This document shows positions 1 through 7,665 of a stretch of DNA of 64,000 nucleotides, in pieces (within the stretch, counting starts at the first letter, position 1; the number at the start of each line of letters is the position of its first letter). Below the pieces are notes generated by a model. That model ran no database searches. It worked only from the letters and a program-made list of their open reading frames with translations, and was not told the DNA's origin. Made by a program: the position numbers and the translations under genes. This DNA is from an uncultured Candidatus Pelagibacter sp. (GTDB lineage Bacteria > Pseudomonadota > Alphaproteobacteria > Pelagibacterales > Pelagibacteraceae): the NCBI GenBank assembly GCA_905612435.1, contig CAJQRZ010000010.1, positions 81,999 through 145,998 of the forward strand. Reading direction: 5' to 3'.

Positions 1-1
1 C

Positions 2-925
2 CAATGTATTCAGTCAAGGTATGGTTTTAACCCACACCATGCACAACTTGCTGATGCAATTGAAGTATTTATTGGTCAAGGACAAAAAGTTGGAATGGGT
101 GGACATTTAATGGGTCAAAAAGTTACTGATCAAGTTGCAGAAATGAGATCTTTACCTTCTGGTATTGATCAAAGATCTCCAGCAAGACACCCCGATTGGT
201 TGGGACCAGATGATTTAGCTTTAAAAGTTCAAGAGCTAAGACAATTAACAAAAAATAAAGTTCCAATTCAATTAAAATTAGGTGCTTCAAAAGTTTATGA
301 TGATGTTCGTATGGCTGCAAAGTGTGATCCTGACTCAATCTTTTTAGATGGAATGGAAGGTTCAACTGGAGCCGGACCTCACATAGCTGCTGCAAATACT
401 GGTATTCCAGGGATTGCTGCAATCAGAGAAGCAAGAAGAGCTATCGATGATGTTGGTAAAACTGGAAAAGTTACATTGATTTATGCTGGTGGTGTTAGAG
501 ACGGTGCGGATATGGCAAAAGCTTTGGCATTAGGAGCTGATGCAATAGCAATTGGAACTGGTGCTTTAATAGCTTTGAACTGTAACAAAGATATACCAGA
601 AGCAAACTTTGAAAAAGAAATGGGTGTTAAAGCCGGTGATTGCTATCACTGTCATACTGGACGTTGTCCAGTTGGTGTTGCTACACAAGATCCTAAATTA
701 AGATCTAGATTGAACCCTGATGATGCTGCTTTAAGAGTTTACAACTACTTACATGCGATGACATTAGAGGCTCAACTTTTAGCAAGAGCTTGTGGTAAAA
801 CTAACATTCACTCTTTAGAGCCTGAAGATTTAGCTGCATTAACAATGGAATCTTCAGCATTAGCTAAAGTTCCTTTAACAGGAACTAACTACACTGTTGG
901 TGTTGATAACTTTCACAAAATATAA
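2..925 (+). CDS. Glutamate synthase FMN-domain protein, 5' truncated by the window edge
   Basis: The frame is already open at base 2, so the start lies upstream and only the C-terminal part of the FMN-binding (GltB central domain) barrel is present. Glycine-rich strands GMGGHLMGQK, YAGGVRDGADMAKA and GADAIAIGTGA are those of GltB-type alpha/beta barrels that bind FMN. A cysteine cluster C-x2-C-x4-C followed by PVG (Cys codons at 641, 650 and 665) resembles the 3Fe-4S motif of glutamate synthase (C-x5-C-x4-C) with a shorter first gap. It matches stand-alone GlxD / MgsC proteins, which work with separate amidotransferase and GXGXG subunits. A paralogue at 4962 lacks all three cysteines. It is followed after 9 bases by the next gene and then by amt. 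Whether the amine transferred is ammonia or methylamine cannot be told. Confidence 0.85.
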   Translation, partial: QCIQSRYGFNPHHAQLADAIEVFIGQGQKVGMGGHLMGQKVTDQVAEMRSLPSGIDQRSPARHPDWLGPDDLALKVQELRQLTKNKVPIQLKLGASKVYDDVRMAAKCDPDSIFLDGMEGSTGAGPHIAAANTGIPGIAAIREARRAIDDVGKTGKVTLIYAGGVRDGADMAKALALGADAIAIGTGALIALNCNKDIPEANFEKEMGVKAGDCYHCHTGRCPVGVATQDPKLRSRLNPDDAALRVYNYLHAMTLEAQLLARACGKTNIHSLEPEDLAALTMESSALAKVPLTGTNYTVGVDNFHKI

Positions 926-934
926 GGGGTAATT

Positions 935-1345
935 ATGGTTAAGAAAAAAACAAAAGCAAAAGTAAAAAAAGAAAAAAAAATAAAACTTGGTGGTAAATCT
1001 AAAGAAACCGCTAGAGAAAAAATGATTGGGCAACATATTGGTTATAGGTATGATGTTAACTTATTGCCTGATTATAAAAAAATTACTCCATTTTTAAAAA
1101 AATATGTTGAAGCGATGGGTTGGGATGATCTTAACTGGTTAGAAGATGTACATATGGGATATGAAGAAGATAAACCTGCTGTATTTTGTAGAAATGCTAA
1201 TGGTTGGGTTACTATTCCAAAATCAATTAAGCTACCTAACAACCAACAAGATAGAGATATGATAGCTAGAGAACTTTTAGTTAAATTTCAAATGTCTCCA
1301 AAGCATCCACTTGTTGATTTAAAAAAAGCATACTTAAAATTTTAA
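935..1345 (+). CDS. Conserved hypothetical protein with a lysine-rich N-terminus
   Basis: A 136-residue soluble protein that I do not recognise. The first 25 or so residues are almost all lysine with Ala/Val/Glu, probably a disordered basic tail. The rest looks folded, with aromatic-rich stretches such as MGWDDLNWLEDVHMGYEED and a C-terminal LVDLKKAYLKF. No signal peptide or membrane segment is visible. It sits 9 bases after the FMN glutamate synthase domain gene and 180 bases before amt, so it probably ends the upstream glutamate synthase-like operon and may act with it. That link is inferred from position only. Confidence 0.6.
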   Translation: MVKKKTKAKVKKEKKIKLGGKSKETAREKMIGQHIGYRYDVNLLPDYKKITPFLKKYVEAMGWDDLNWLEDVHMGYEEDKPAVFCRNANGWVTIPKSIKLPNNQQDRDMIARELLVKFQMSPKHPLVDLKKAYLKF

Positions 1346-1525
1346 TTTAAACTTTTAAGATATTCAATTAGAGGTTGTTATTTTTTTTATAACTTTAAGC
1401 TTCTTTCTATTTTCCGCGTAATTATTAGTTTTTTTATTAACAATTTTTTATATATATAAATTTTATTATTGTTTGTCGCACCCAATTTATTTAGTCTTTT
1501 TGAAAAATAAATATAGGGAGAGATT

Positions 1526-2926
1526 ATGACAGATCAATTAGGGGCTCTTACAGTTATATTTACAGAATTTTACTACTGGGTAACAGTGGTATTGATGTTT
1601 TTAATTCACGTCGGATTCTGTATGTATGAAGTTGGAGCTTCACGTTATAAGCATCACCAACATACTTTAATGAAAAATACCATGTTAATACCGCTAGTAA
1701 CGGTCACTTGGTTTTTCTTTGGTTGGTGGATTTACTGGGCATTCCCAACAGGACCGGGAATAGCTCCTTCAATAATGAATGAGAGTGCTGCGCTAATTAT
1801 GGACGATAGTACTTTTAGTGCGAAATGGTATGCGCCAAATACTGAATTTATGGCGGTTAACTTAGGTGACCACATAAGTGGAGTATTCTGGGCTGCGTTC
1901 TTACTATTCTCATGGACGGCTGCTTCAATCGTTTCTGGAGCAATCATTGAAAGAATTACAACTTTTGCATTTGGAATTTTAGCCATTGCAATAGGTTCAT
2001 TTTTCTGGGTGATTGATGCTGCTTGGGGATGGCACTTTGATGGATGGATGCTCAAAATTTTAGGATATCATGACGCTTATGCATCAGGAGTAATTCATGC
2101 AATTGCGGGTGGATTTGCTTTAGGTGTTCTAATCGTTTTAGGACCTAGAATTGGAAAATTCTCATCAAGTGGTGAACCAAGAAATATAGGACCAAGAAAT
2201 CCTTGGCTAGTTACAATTGGATTATTTTTAATCTATACTGGTTTCTGGGGATTTTATGCGGCATGTAATATACCGATATTTGATCTTGGACCTGAGTATG
2301 GAATGGAAGGCGTAACATACTGGACAGCTACAAACATATATGTAACCCCTACTACACTGAGTGGTATAACAATGAACTTCTTGATGTCATTATCAGGTGG
2401 ATTATTGGCTGGATACGTGGTCGCCAAAGGTGATCCTTTCTGGACTTACTCAAGTGGACTGGCAGGTATCATCTGTGCATCGGCAGGTAATGATTTGTAT
2501 CACCCGATACAAGCAATGCTTATTGGTGCGATCGGTGTTGTGATTGCATACAAACTACATTACTGGGTTGAACGTAAGTTCAAAATCGATGATGCAGTTG
2601 GTGCGGTAGCAGTACACGGTTACGCAGGAGTTGCTGGACTTATAATTTGTGGATTTGTTTTAAATGGCTATCCTTCATCTGGATACAGTGTTGGAGCTAT
2701 GTGGGACGGATCAACTTATGCATCAATCAACCCATTAGGGCAATTTCTAGGAGCAATTATAATGTTCGTAGTTCTTGGACTAATACCAGGCTATGTCTTG
2801 GCTAGAATACTAAACGGATTTGGTAAATTAAGAATACCACGTGAAGTAGAAATAGCTGGACTAGACTATGAAATGATGGAGGACGATAGAGATGCTGAAA
2901 AAGCGGTCGCCTCTTCAACTAGGTAA
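1526..2926 (+). CDS. amt: Ammonium transporter, Amt family
   Basis: An inner-membrane ammonium channel of 466 residues with about eleven hydrophobic segments. The twin pore histidines can be placed at H191 (VIHAIAGG) and H364 (VAVHGYAG), and the Amt-type SIVSGAIIER segment is at about 134-143. Sequences around these sites differ from E. coli AmtB, so this is a divergent branch. The C-terminal tail (about 440-466) is acidic and cytoplasmic. A strong Shine-Dalgarno (agggagag) precedes the ATG by 5 bases. A small one-helix protein follows after 12 bases and then a terminator. No PII gene (glnK) is adjacent, unlike the classic glnK-amtB pair. Codon use is richer in C-ending codons than neighbouring genes, fitting high expression. 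Confidence 0.93.
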   Translation: MTDQLGALTVIFTEFYYWVTVVLMFLIHVGFCMYEVGASRYKHHQHTLMKNTMLIPLVTVTWFFFGWWIYWAFPTGPGIAPSIMNESAALIMDDSTFSAKWYAPNTEFMAVNLGDHISGVFWAAFLLFSWTAASIVSGAIIERITTFAFGILAIAIGSFFWVIDAAWGWHFDGWMLKILGYHDAYASGVIHAIAGGFALGVLIVLGPRIGKFSSSGEPRNIGPRNPWLVTIGLFLIYTGFWGFYAACNIPIFDLGPEYGMEGVTYWTATNIYVTPTTLSGITMNFLMSLSGGLLAGYVVAKGDPFWTYSSGLAGIICASAGNDLYHPIQAMLIGAIGVVIAYKLHYWVERKFKIDDAVGAVAVHGYAGVAGLIICGFVLNGYPSSGYSVGAMWDGSTYASINPLGQFLGAIIMFVVLGLIPGYVLARILNGFGKLRIPREVEIAGLDYEMMEDDRDAEKAVASSTR

Positions 2927-2938
2927 AGGAGAAAATAT

Positions 2939-3163
2939 ATGGCTACAGTTACAAACTGGATAGATCATTTAAGTGCAGAAGAAGTTGTCGGAGCAGTTTA
3001 TCCGGGAGCAGGATCCACTGAAACTTTACTAGTTATTCTTGGTGTAGTTTTTTGGATTGGCTGGCATGTCATCACAGCTAGATCTGAAAGTGAAAAACTT
3101 TCAAGGTTAGCTAAAAAAAGACATGGTGCTAATGATCATAAAAGCAATGTTACCGAATGGTAA
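2939..3163 (+). CDS. Small single-helix membrane protein downstream of amt
   Basis: A 74-residue protein with one membrane helix at about 29-47 (LLVILGVVFWIGWHVITA), a polar N-terminus and a basic C-terminal tail. It starts 12 bases after amt with Shine-Dalgarno aaaggag and is followed directly by a strong terminator, so it is very probably co-transcribed with amt. I do not recognise a family. Position suggests a channel-associated subunit or regulator in the place where other bacteria have glnK, but this is inference. Confidence 0.7.
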   Translation: MATVTNWIDHLSAEEVVGAVYPGAGSTETLLVILGVVFWIGWHVITARSESEKLSRLAKKRHGANDHKSNVTEW

Positions 3164-3179
3164 TATAAATTAAAGATTT

Positions 3180-3212
3180 GGGCGCTACTTGATTGTGGCG
3201 CCCTTTTTTTTT
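3180..3212 (+). terminator. Rho-independent terminator of the amt transcript
   Basis: GGGCGCTAC (3180-3188) pairs with GTGGCGCCC (3195-3203), a 9-bp stem with one T-G wobble and a 6-base loop, followed by nine T residues (3204-3212). It lies 17 bases after the stop of the 74-residue gene. It is one of the few GC-rich hairpins in the window. Confidence 0.93.
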
Positions 3213-3226
3213 ATAAAATTTAAAAA

Positions 3227-3379
3227 ATGACTGAAAATAACAACGAAGATCAAAGACCAAGTAAGATGATAGGTGTAGTATTTCCAAAAGCTAAATATGG
3301 TGTAATAACGGCTATTATCATCATTGTGGTAGTTAATCTTATCTATTATAAAGATTTCTTAATATCTTTAATAAAATAA
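3227..3379 (+). CDS. 50-residue single-helix membrane peptide
   Basis: An ATG-to-TAA frame of 50 codons between the amt terminator and the next gene. It has a polar start (MTENNNEDQRPSKM), a strongly hydrophobic helix at about 25-40 (GVITAIIIIVVVNLIYY) and a short basic end. The mix of soluble start, clean helix and Lys end is typical of real small membrane proteins. The ATG begins 15 bases after the terminator T-run, leaving little room for a promoter, and no good Shine-Dalgarno is visible, so expression is uncertain. Confidence 0.45.
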   Translation: MTENNNEDQRPSKMIGVVFPKAKYGVITAIIIIVVVNLIYYKDFLISLIK

Positions 3380-3391
3380 ACCTAAAAAACT

Positions 3392-4276
3392 ATGTGTGGA
3401 ATTGTTGGCATCTATCTCAAAACTAAAAAATTTGAAAAGAATTTAGGTAAGATGTTATCTGTAATGTTAAATAACATGGAGTCTCGTGGACCTGATAGTG
3501 CTGGTTTTGCTATATATAAAAATGAAAGTAAAAAAATTTATAAATTTTCTTTATGCATTAATGATTTAAACTTCATTAACTTTAAAAAAGAAATATCTAA
3601 AAAGATCAAAAAAGCTAAATTAAATCAAATTTCTGATCATGTAATTCTTAAAACTCAGTTGCAACCAAAAAAAGTAATTGAAATAATAAATTCAAATTTT
3701 CCTAAAGTATCAATAGTTGGATATGGGCGATCAATAGAGATATTTAAACAAGTTGGTAAACCTAAAGATGTGGTTAAAAAATTTAAGTTAGATAGTTTTA
3801 GTGGAACACATGGAATAGGTCATACTAGAATGGCTACTGAGAGTGCAATCACTACAGATGGATCTCACCCCTATTCTACTGGTGAAGATGAATGCTTAGT
3901 TCATAATGGTTCTTTATCTAACCATAATAATTTAAGAAGAGAACTTACTAAAAAGGGCACTATTTTTAATTCAGAGAATGACACTGAAGTAGCAGCTGGA
4001 TATGTATCTCATAATTTATCAAATAATAAATCTTTAAAGGATACTCTTACTTCTGGTCTTAAAGATTTAGATGGTTTTTATACTTTTATTGCAGGTACTA
4101 GAAAAGGATTTGCAGTAGTTAGAGATGAAATAGCATGTAAGCCTGCAGTGATAGCTGAAACAAAAAATTATGTTGCAATAGCTTCAGAGTTTCAAGCTAT
4201 GGCTCATTTACCAGATGTAAATAATGCAAAAATTTTTGAACCTGAACCTGGTATTGTCTACTCTTGGGGAAAATAA
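3392..4276 (+). CDS. Class II glutamine amidotransferase subunit of a split glutamate synthase-like enzyme (GlxB / MgsA type)
   Basis: A 294-residue protein starting MCGIVGIY; Cys2 becomes the N-terminal nucleophile of class II (Ntn) amidotransferases. Further family motifs are RGPDSAG (about 32-38), GIGHTRMAT (about 141-149), SHPYSTG, the glutamine-site LVHNGSLSNHNNLR and ENDTEVAA. It corresponds to the N-terminal domain of GltB as a separate polypeptide. Its stop overlaps the start of the GXGXG gene (TAATG), followed after 2 bases by the FMN subunit, so the three form one enzyme. Known three-subunit relatives are GlxBCD of rhizobia and N-methylglutamate synthase MgsABC. In the latter this subunit helps make N-methylglutamate from methylamine and glutamate. 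The sequence alone does not decide between them. Confidence 0.88.
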   Translation: MCGIVGIYLKTKKFEKNLGKMLSVMLNNMESRGPDSAGFAIYKNESKKIYKFSLCINDLNFINFKKEISKKIKKAKLNQISDHVILKTQLQPKKVIEIINSNFPKVSIVGYGRSIEIFKQVGKPKDVVKKFKLDSFSGTHGIGHTRMATESAITTDGSHPYSTGEDECLVHNGSLSNHNNLRRELTKKGTIFNSENDTEVAAGYVSHNLSNNKSLKDTLTSGLKDLDGFYTFIAGTRKGFAVVRDEIACKPAVIAETKNYVAIASEFQAMAHLPDVNNAKIFEPEPGIVYSWGK

Positions 4277-4959
4277 TGAAATTAGATTTAAAAAAAAAAA
4301 AATTAAGAGAAATAAACAATACTTTACAAAATTTAGATATTAAAAAAAATGAGAGAGAATTCACGATTATAAATCCAGAAGGAAGTCATGCTTTATGTGC
4401 CGGACTAAACCAAGAAATGAAAATTTTAATTAAAGGACATGTTGGTTATTACTGTGCTGGAATGAACCAAAAAGCTCATGTAACTATTGATGGAAATGTT
4501 GGAACAGGTGTTGCTGAAAATATGATGTCTGGAATAGTTCATGTAAAAGGTAATGCTTCACAGTCTGCTGGAGCTACTGCTCATGGTGGTTTACTAATAA
4601 TTGATGGAGATGCTAGTTCTAGGTGTGGTATTTCAATGAAAGGAATTGACATTGTAGTTAAAGGTTCGGTTGGGCATATGTCAGCGTTTATGGCACAAGC
4701 TGGAACAATGATAGTTTGTGGTGATGCAGGCGAAGCTCTAGGTGATAGCCTATATGAGACAGACATATTTGTTAAAGGATCTGTTAAATCTTTAGGTTCA
4801 GACTGCATAGAAAAAAAAATAGAAAAAAAACATATAGATAAAATTTCTATACTTTTAAAAAAAAGTGAAATTAAAAATGTTAGACCAGAAAGTTTTAAGA
4901 GGTATGGTTCAGCAAGAAAATTATATAATTTTAACATCGATAATGTATCAAGTTATTAA
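4276..4959 (+). CDS. GXGXG-domain subunit of the split glutamate synthase-like enzyme (GlxC / MgsB type)
   Basis: A 227-residue protein that corresponds to the C-terminal right-handed beta-helix domain of GltB. It shows repeated glycine turns such as GHVGYYCAGMNQ, GNVGTGVAENMMSG, GNASQSAGATAHGG and GDAGEALGDS. I chose the ATG at 4276, which overlaps the previous stop as TAATG; a TTG 12 bases upstream is open but less likely. The C-terminal 60 residues are Lys/Ile-rich. The beta-helix serves as a scaffold in glutamate synthase and is expected to hold the amidotransferase and FMN subunits together. It lies between the genes for those two subunits. Confidence 0.88.
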   Translation: MKLDLKKKKLREINNTLQNLDIKKNEREFTIINPEGSHALCAGLNQEMKILIKGHVGYYCAGMNQKAHVTIDGNVGTGVAENMMSGIVHVKGNASQSAGATAHGGLLIIDGDASSRCGISMKGIDIVVKGSVGHMSAFMAQAGTMIVCGDAGEALGDSLYETDIFVKGSVKSLGSDCIEKKIEKKHIDKISILLKKSEIKNVRPESFKRYGSARKLYNFNIDNVSSY

Positions 4960-4961
4960 TA

Positions 4962-6290
4962 ATGTCAGGAAATAAAAAAACTCACCCTCGTATTTCTTGG
5001 ACTTTTGATGAATACACAAACTCAGAAATAAGACGTGCAGCTGAAACAGGAATTTATGACATTAGAGGAGGTGGCTCAAAAAGAAAACTTCCTCATTTTG
5101 ATGATTTACTTTTTCTTGGTGCATCAATGTCTAGATATCCATTAGAAGGATATAGGGAAACTTGTAATACAAAAGTAACTTTAGGAACACGGTATGCAAA
5201 AAAACCTCTAGAACTAGATATACCAATAACAATTGCAGGAATGAGTTTTGGAGCTTTATCAGGAAGGGCCAAAGAAGCGTTAGGTCGTGGAGCTAGTATG
5301 GCTGGTACATCTACAACTACTGGTGATGGTGGAATGACTCCAGAGGAAAGAGGTCAATCTAAAAACTTAGTTTATCAACTTTTACCTTCTAGATATGGAA
5401 TGAATCCAAATGACTTAAGAAAAGCTGATGCTATTGAAATTGTTATAGGACAGGGTGCTAAACCAGGTGGTGGTGGAATGTTATTAGGTCAAAAAATTAG
5501 TGATCGTATTGCAGAAATGAGAACTTTACCCAAAGGCATAGATCAAAGATCAGCATGTAGACATCCAGATTGGACTGGACCTGATGATTTAAAAATTAAA
5601 ATATTAGAATTAAGAGAAATAACAGAATGGAAAGTTCCGATTTTTATTAAAATAGCTGGAGCAAGACCATACTATGACACTGCTTTAGCTGTTAAAGCTG
5701 GAGCTGATGTAGTCGTTCTAGATGGTATGCAAGGAGGAACCGCTGCTACACAAGAAGTATTTATTGAAAATGTTGGCCAACCAACTTTGGCTTGTATCAG
5801 ACCCGCTGTAGATGCACTTCAAGATTTAGATCAACATCGAAAAGTTCAACTAATTATTTCTGGCGGGATTAGAAACGGAGCTGATGTTGCAAAAGCAATG
5901 GCTCTTGGTGCTGATGCTGTTTCAATTGGATCTGCTGCTATGATTGCACTAGGAGACAATGATCCTATGTGGGAAAAAGATTATAATAAATTAGGAAGTA
6001 CAGCTGGAGCATACGATGATTGGCATGAAGGTAAGGACCCAGCAGGAATTACCACTCAAGATCCTGAATTAATTAAGCGTTTTGATCCAATAGCAGGTGG
6101 CAGACGTTTGTCTAATTATTTAAAAGTTATGACACTTGAAGCACAAACAATTGCAAGAGCCTCGGGTAAAAATGATTTACATAATTTAGAACCCGAAGAC
6201 TTATGTGCATTAACAGTTGAATCTGCAGCCATGGCCAGAGTTCCCCTTGCAGGAACTAGCTGGATACCGGGAATAAAAAATAAAAAATAA
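4962..6290 (+). CDS. FMN-binding glutamate synthase-like subunit lacking the Fe-S cysteines (GlxD / MgsC type)
   Basis: A 442-residue FMN barrel protein of the GltB central-domain family. Motifs include PITIAGMSFGALS (about 87-99), the glycine loop GQGAKPGGGGMLLGQK, IKIAGARPYYDTALA, VVLDGMQGGTAAT and ISGGIRNGADVAKAMALGADAVSIGS. It is strongly similar to the truncated gene at the window start. At the aligned cysteine cluster this copy reads Y, W and D where the other has C, C and C (codons at 6012, 6021 and 6036), so it should not hold the 3Fe-4S cluster. The gene starts 2 bases after the GXGXG gene. It likely forms the synthase site, adding ammonia or methylamine to 2-oxoglutarate or glutamate. 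Confidence 0.88.
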   Translation: MSGNKKTHPRISWTFDEYTNSEIRRAAETGIYDIRGGGSKRKLPHFDDLLFLGASMSRYPLEGYRETCNTKVTLGTRYAKKPLELDIPITIAGMSFGALSGRAKEALGRGASMAGTSTTTGDGGMTPEERGQSKNLVYQLLPSRYGMNPNDLRKADAIEIVIGQGAKPGGGGMLLGQKISDRIAEMRTLPKGIDQRSACRHPDWTGPDDLKIKILELREITEWKVPIFIKIAGARPYYDTALAVKAGADVVVLDGMQGGTAATQEVFIENVGQPTLACIRPAVDALQDLDQHRKVQLIISGGIRNGADVAKAMALGADAVSIGSAAMIALGDNDPMWEKDYNKLGSTAGAYDDWHEGKDPAGITTQDPELIKRFDPIAGGRRLSNYLKVMTLEAQTIARASGKNDLHNLEPEDLCALTVESAAMARVPLAGTSWIPGIKNKK

Positions 6291-6334
6291 TATTGTAGAG
6301 ATTAGCTAACAATAGTAAATTAAAATTATAAATT

Positions 6335-7660
6335 ATGCCTAAAAATTTATCTAAAATAGCTAAAGCTAAAAAAATTAAGTATTTTCTAATAAGTTTTGTA
6401 GATTTATTTGGGGTGTTAAGATCAAAATTAGTTCCAGCACAAGCTATTAGTGATATGCAAAAAAATGGTGCTGGCTTTGCTGGTTTTGCAACGTGGCTTG
6501 ATATGTCTCCAGCAGATACCGATATGTTTGCAATTCCAGATCCAGATAGTCTTATTCAACTTCCTTGGAATAAAGAAATAGGATGGTTAGCTTCAGATTT
6601 ATGGATGGGTGGAAAAACTGTTAAAGCATCGCCAAGAGTGATGCTTAAAGAGCAGATCAAAGAATTAAACAAAAAGAATTTAACCATGAAATCTGGTGTT
6701 GAATGTGAATATTTTTTAATTTCAGAAGATGGTAGTAAAATTGCTGATGCTCGAGATACTCAATCAAAACCTTGTTATGATCAATCTGCTTTAATGAGAA
6801 GGTACGACTTGATTAAAGAAATATGTGATAGCATGATTACGATGGGATGGAATCCATACCAAAATGACCATGAAGATGCTAACGGTCAATTTGAAATGAA
6901 CTGGGATTACACAGATTGTCTAATTACTGCTGATAGGCATGTTTTTTTTAAATACATGGTTAAATCATTGTCTGAAAAGCATGGATTAAGGGCAACATTT
7001 ATGCCCAAACCTTTTGGAAATTTAACTGGAAACGGATGTCATGCTCATATTTCTTTATGGAATGAAAAGATAAATAAATTTTTAGATAATGGAGATAAAT
7101 TAGGTTTAAGTAGGTTGGCATACAATTTTTTAGGTGGTATCATGAAGCTTACTCAACCTTTAACTGCTTTTTTTAACCCAACAATTAATAGTTACAGAAG
7201 AATAAATGCACCCCCAACAAAATCAGGAGCTACATGGTCACCAAGTAGTATTTCTTATACAGGAAATAACAGAACTCACATGATAAGAGTACCAGATAAA
7301 GGTAGATTTGAATTAAGACTAATGGATGGTGCTGTAAACCCATACTTGCTTCAAGCTGGAGTAGTTGCTGCTGGTCTACATGGAATAAATAATAAAATAG
7401 ATCCTGGTGAACCTTTGTCTTGTAATATGTACACTGATCATAAAAATTATCCAAATCTAAAAAAATTACCTAACACAATTGAAGATGCTTTAGAACAATT
7501 AGAAAACAGTAAAGAAATTCGAGAAGCGTTTGGTGATAATACTATTAATAGTTATTTAAAATTAAAAAAATCAGAAATTGAAAATTTTAACCAAGAAGAA
7601 ACTTTCGATAAAGAAAACCCAGTAACTGAGTGGGAAAAAAATAACACTCTTGATTGTTAG
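6335..7660 (+). CDS. GlnT-type glutamine synthetase / gamma-glutamylmethylamide synthetase
   Basis: A 441-residue member of the glutamine synthetase superfamily. Core motifs are the metal/glutamate site EDANGQFEMNWDY (about 185-197), TFMPKPFGNLTGNGCHAHISLW (about 224-245, ATP and glutamate binding), NSYRRI, NRTHMIRVP and RFELRLMDGAVNPYL. N-terminal VDLFGVLRSK is typical of GlnT and GmaS proteins rather than GlnA. In the N-methylglutamate pathway GmaS joins methylamine to glutamate and sits beside mgsABC, as here; in rhizobia glnT sits beside glxBCD. No mgdABCD dehydrogenase genes are in the window, so the methylamine reading is plausible but unproven. Cytoplasmic, ATP-dependent; probably the last gene of the 3.4-7.7 kb unit or leading into dpaL. 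Confidence 0.85.
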   Translation: MPKNLSKIAKAKKIKYFLISFVDLFGVLRSKLVPAQAISDMQKNGAGFAGFATWLDMSPADTDMFAIPDPDSLIQLPWNKEIGWLASDLWMGGKTVKASPRVMLKEQIKELNKKNLTMKSGVECEYFLISEDGSKIADARDTQSKPCYDQSALMRRYDLIKEICDSMITMGWNPYQNDHEDANGQFEMNWDYTDCLITADRHVFFKYMVKSLSEKHGLRATFMPKPFGNLTGNGCHAHISLWNEKINKFLDNGDKLGLSRLAYNFLGGIMKLTQPLTAFFNPTINSYRRINAPPTKSGATWSPSSISYTGNNRTHMIRVPDKGRFELRLMDGAVNPYLLQAGVVAAGLHGINNKIDPGEPLSCNMYTDHKNYPNLKKLPNTIEDALEQLENSKEIREAFGDNTINSYLKLKKSEIENFNQEETFDKENPVTEWEKNNTLDC

Positions 7661-7665
7661 TTTTG

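Noticed and set aside
1346..1525. A sigma-54 promoter or riboswitch in front of amt
   Set aside because: No TGGCAC-N5-TTGC element is present, and the 180 bases contain only weak AT-rich pairings; I see nothing I can name apart from the ribosome site.
3392..6290. A broken gltB gene split by frameshifts
   Set aside because: Three intact frames each with its own start, TAATG or 2-base junctions and full domains show a true three-subunit enzyme.
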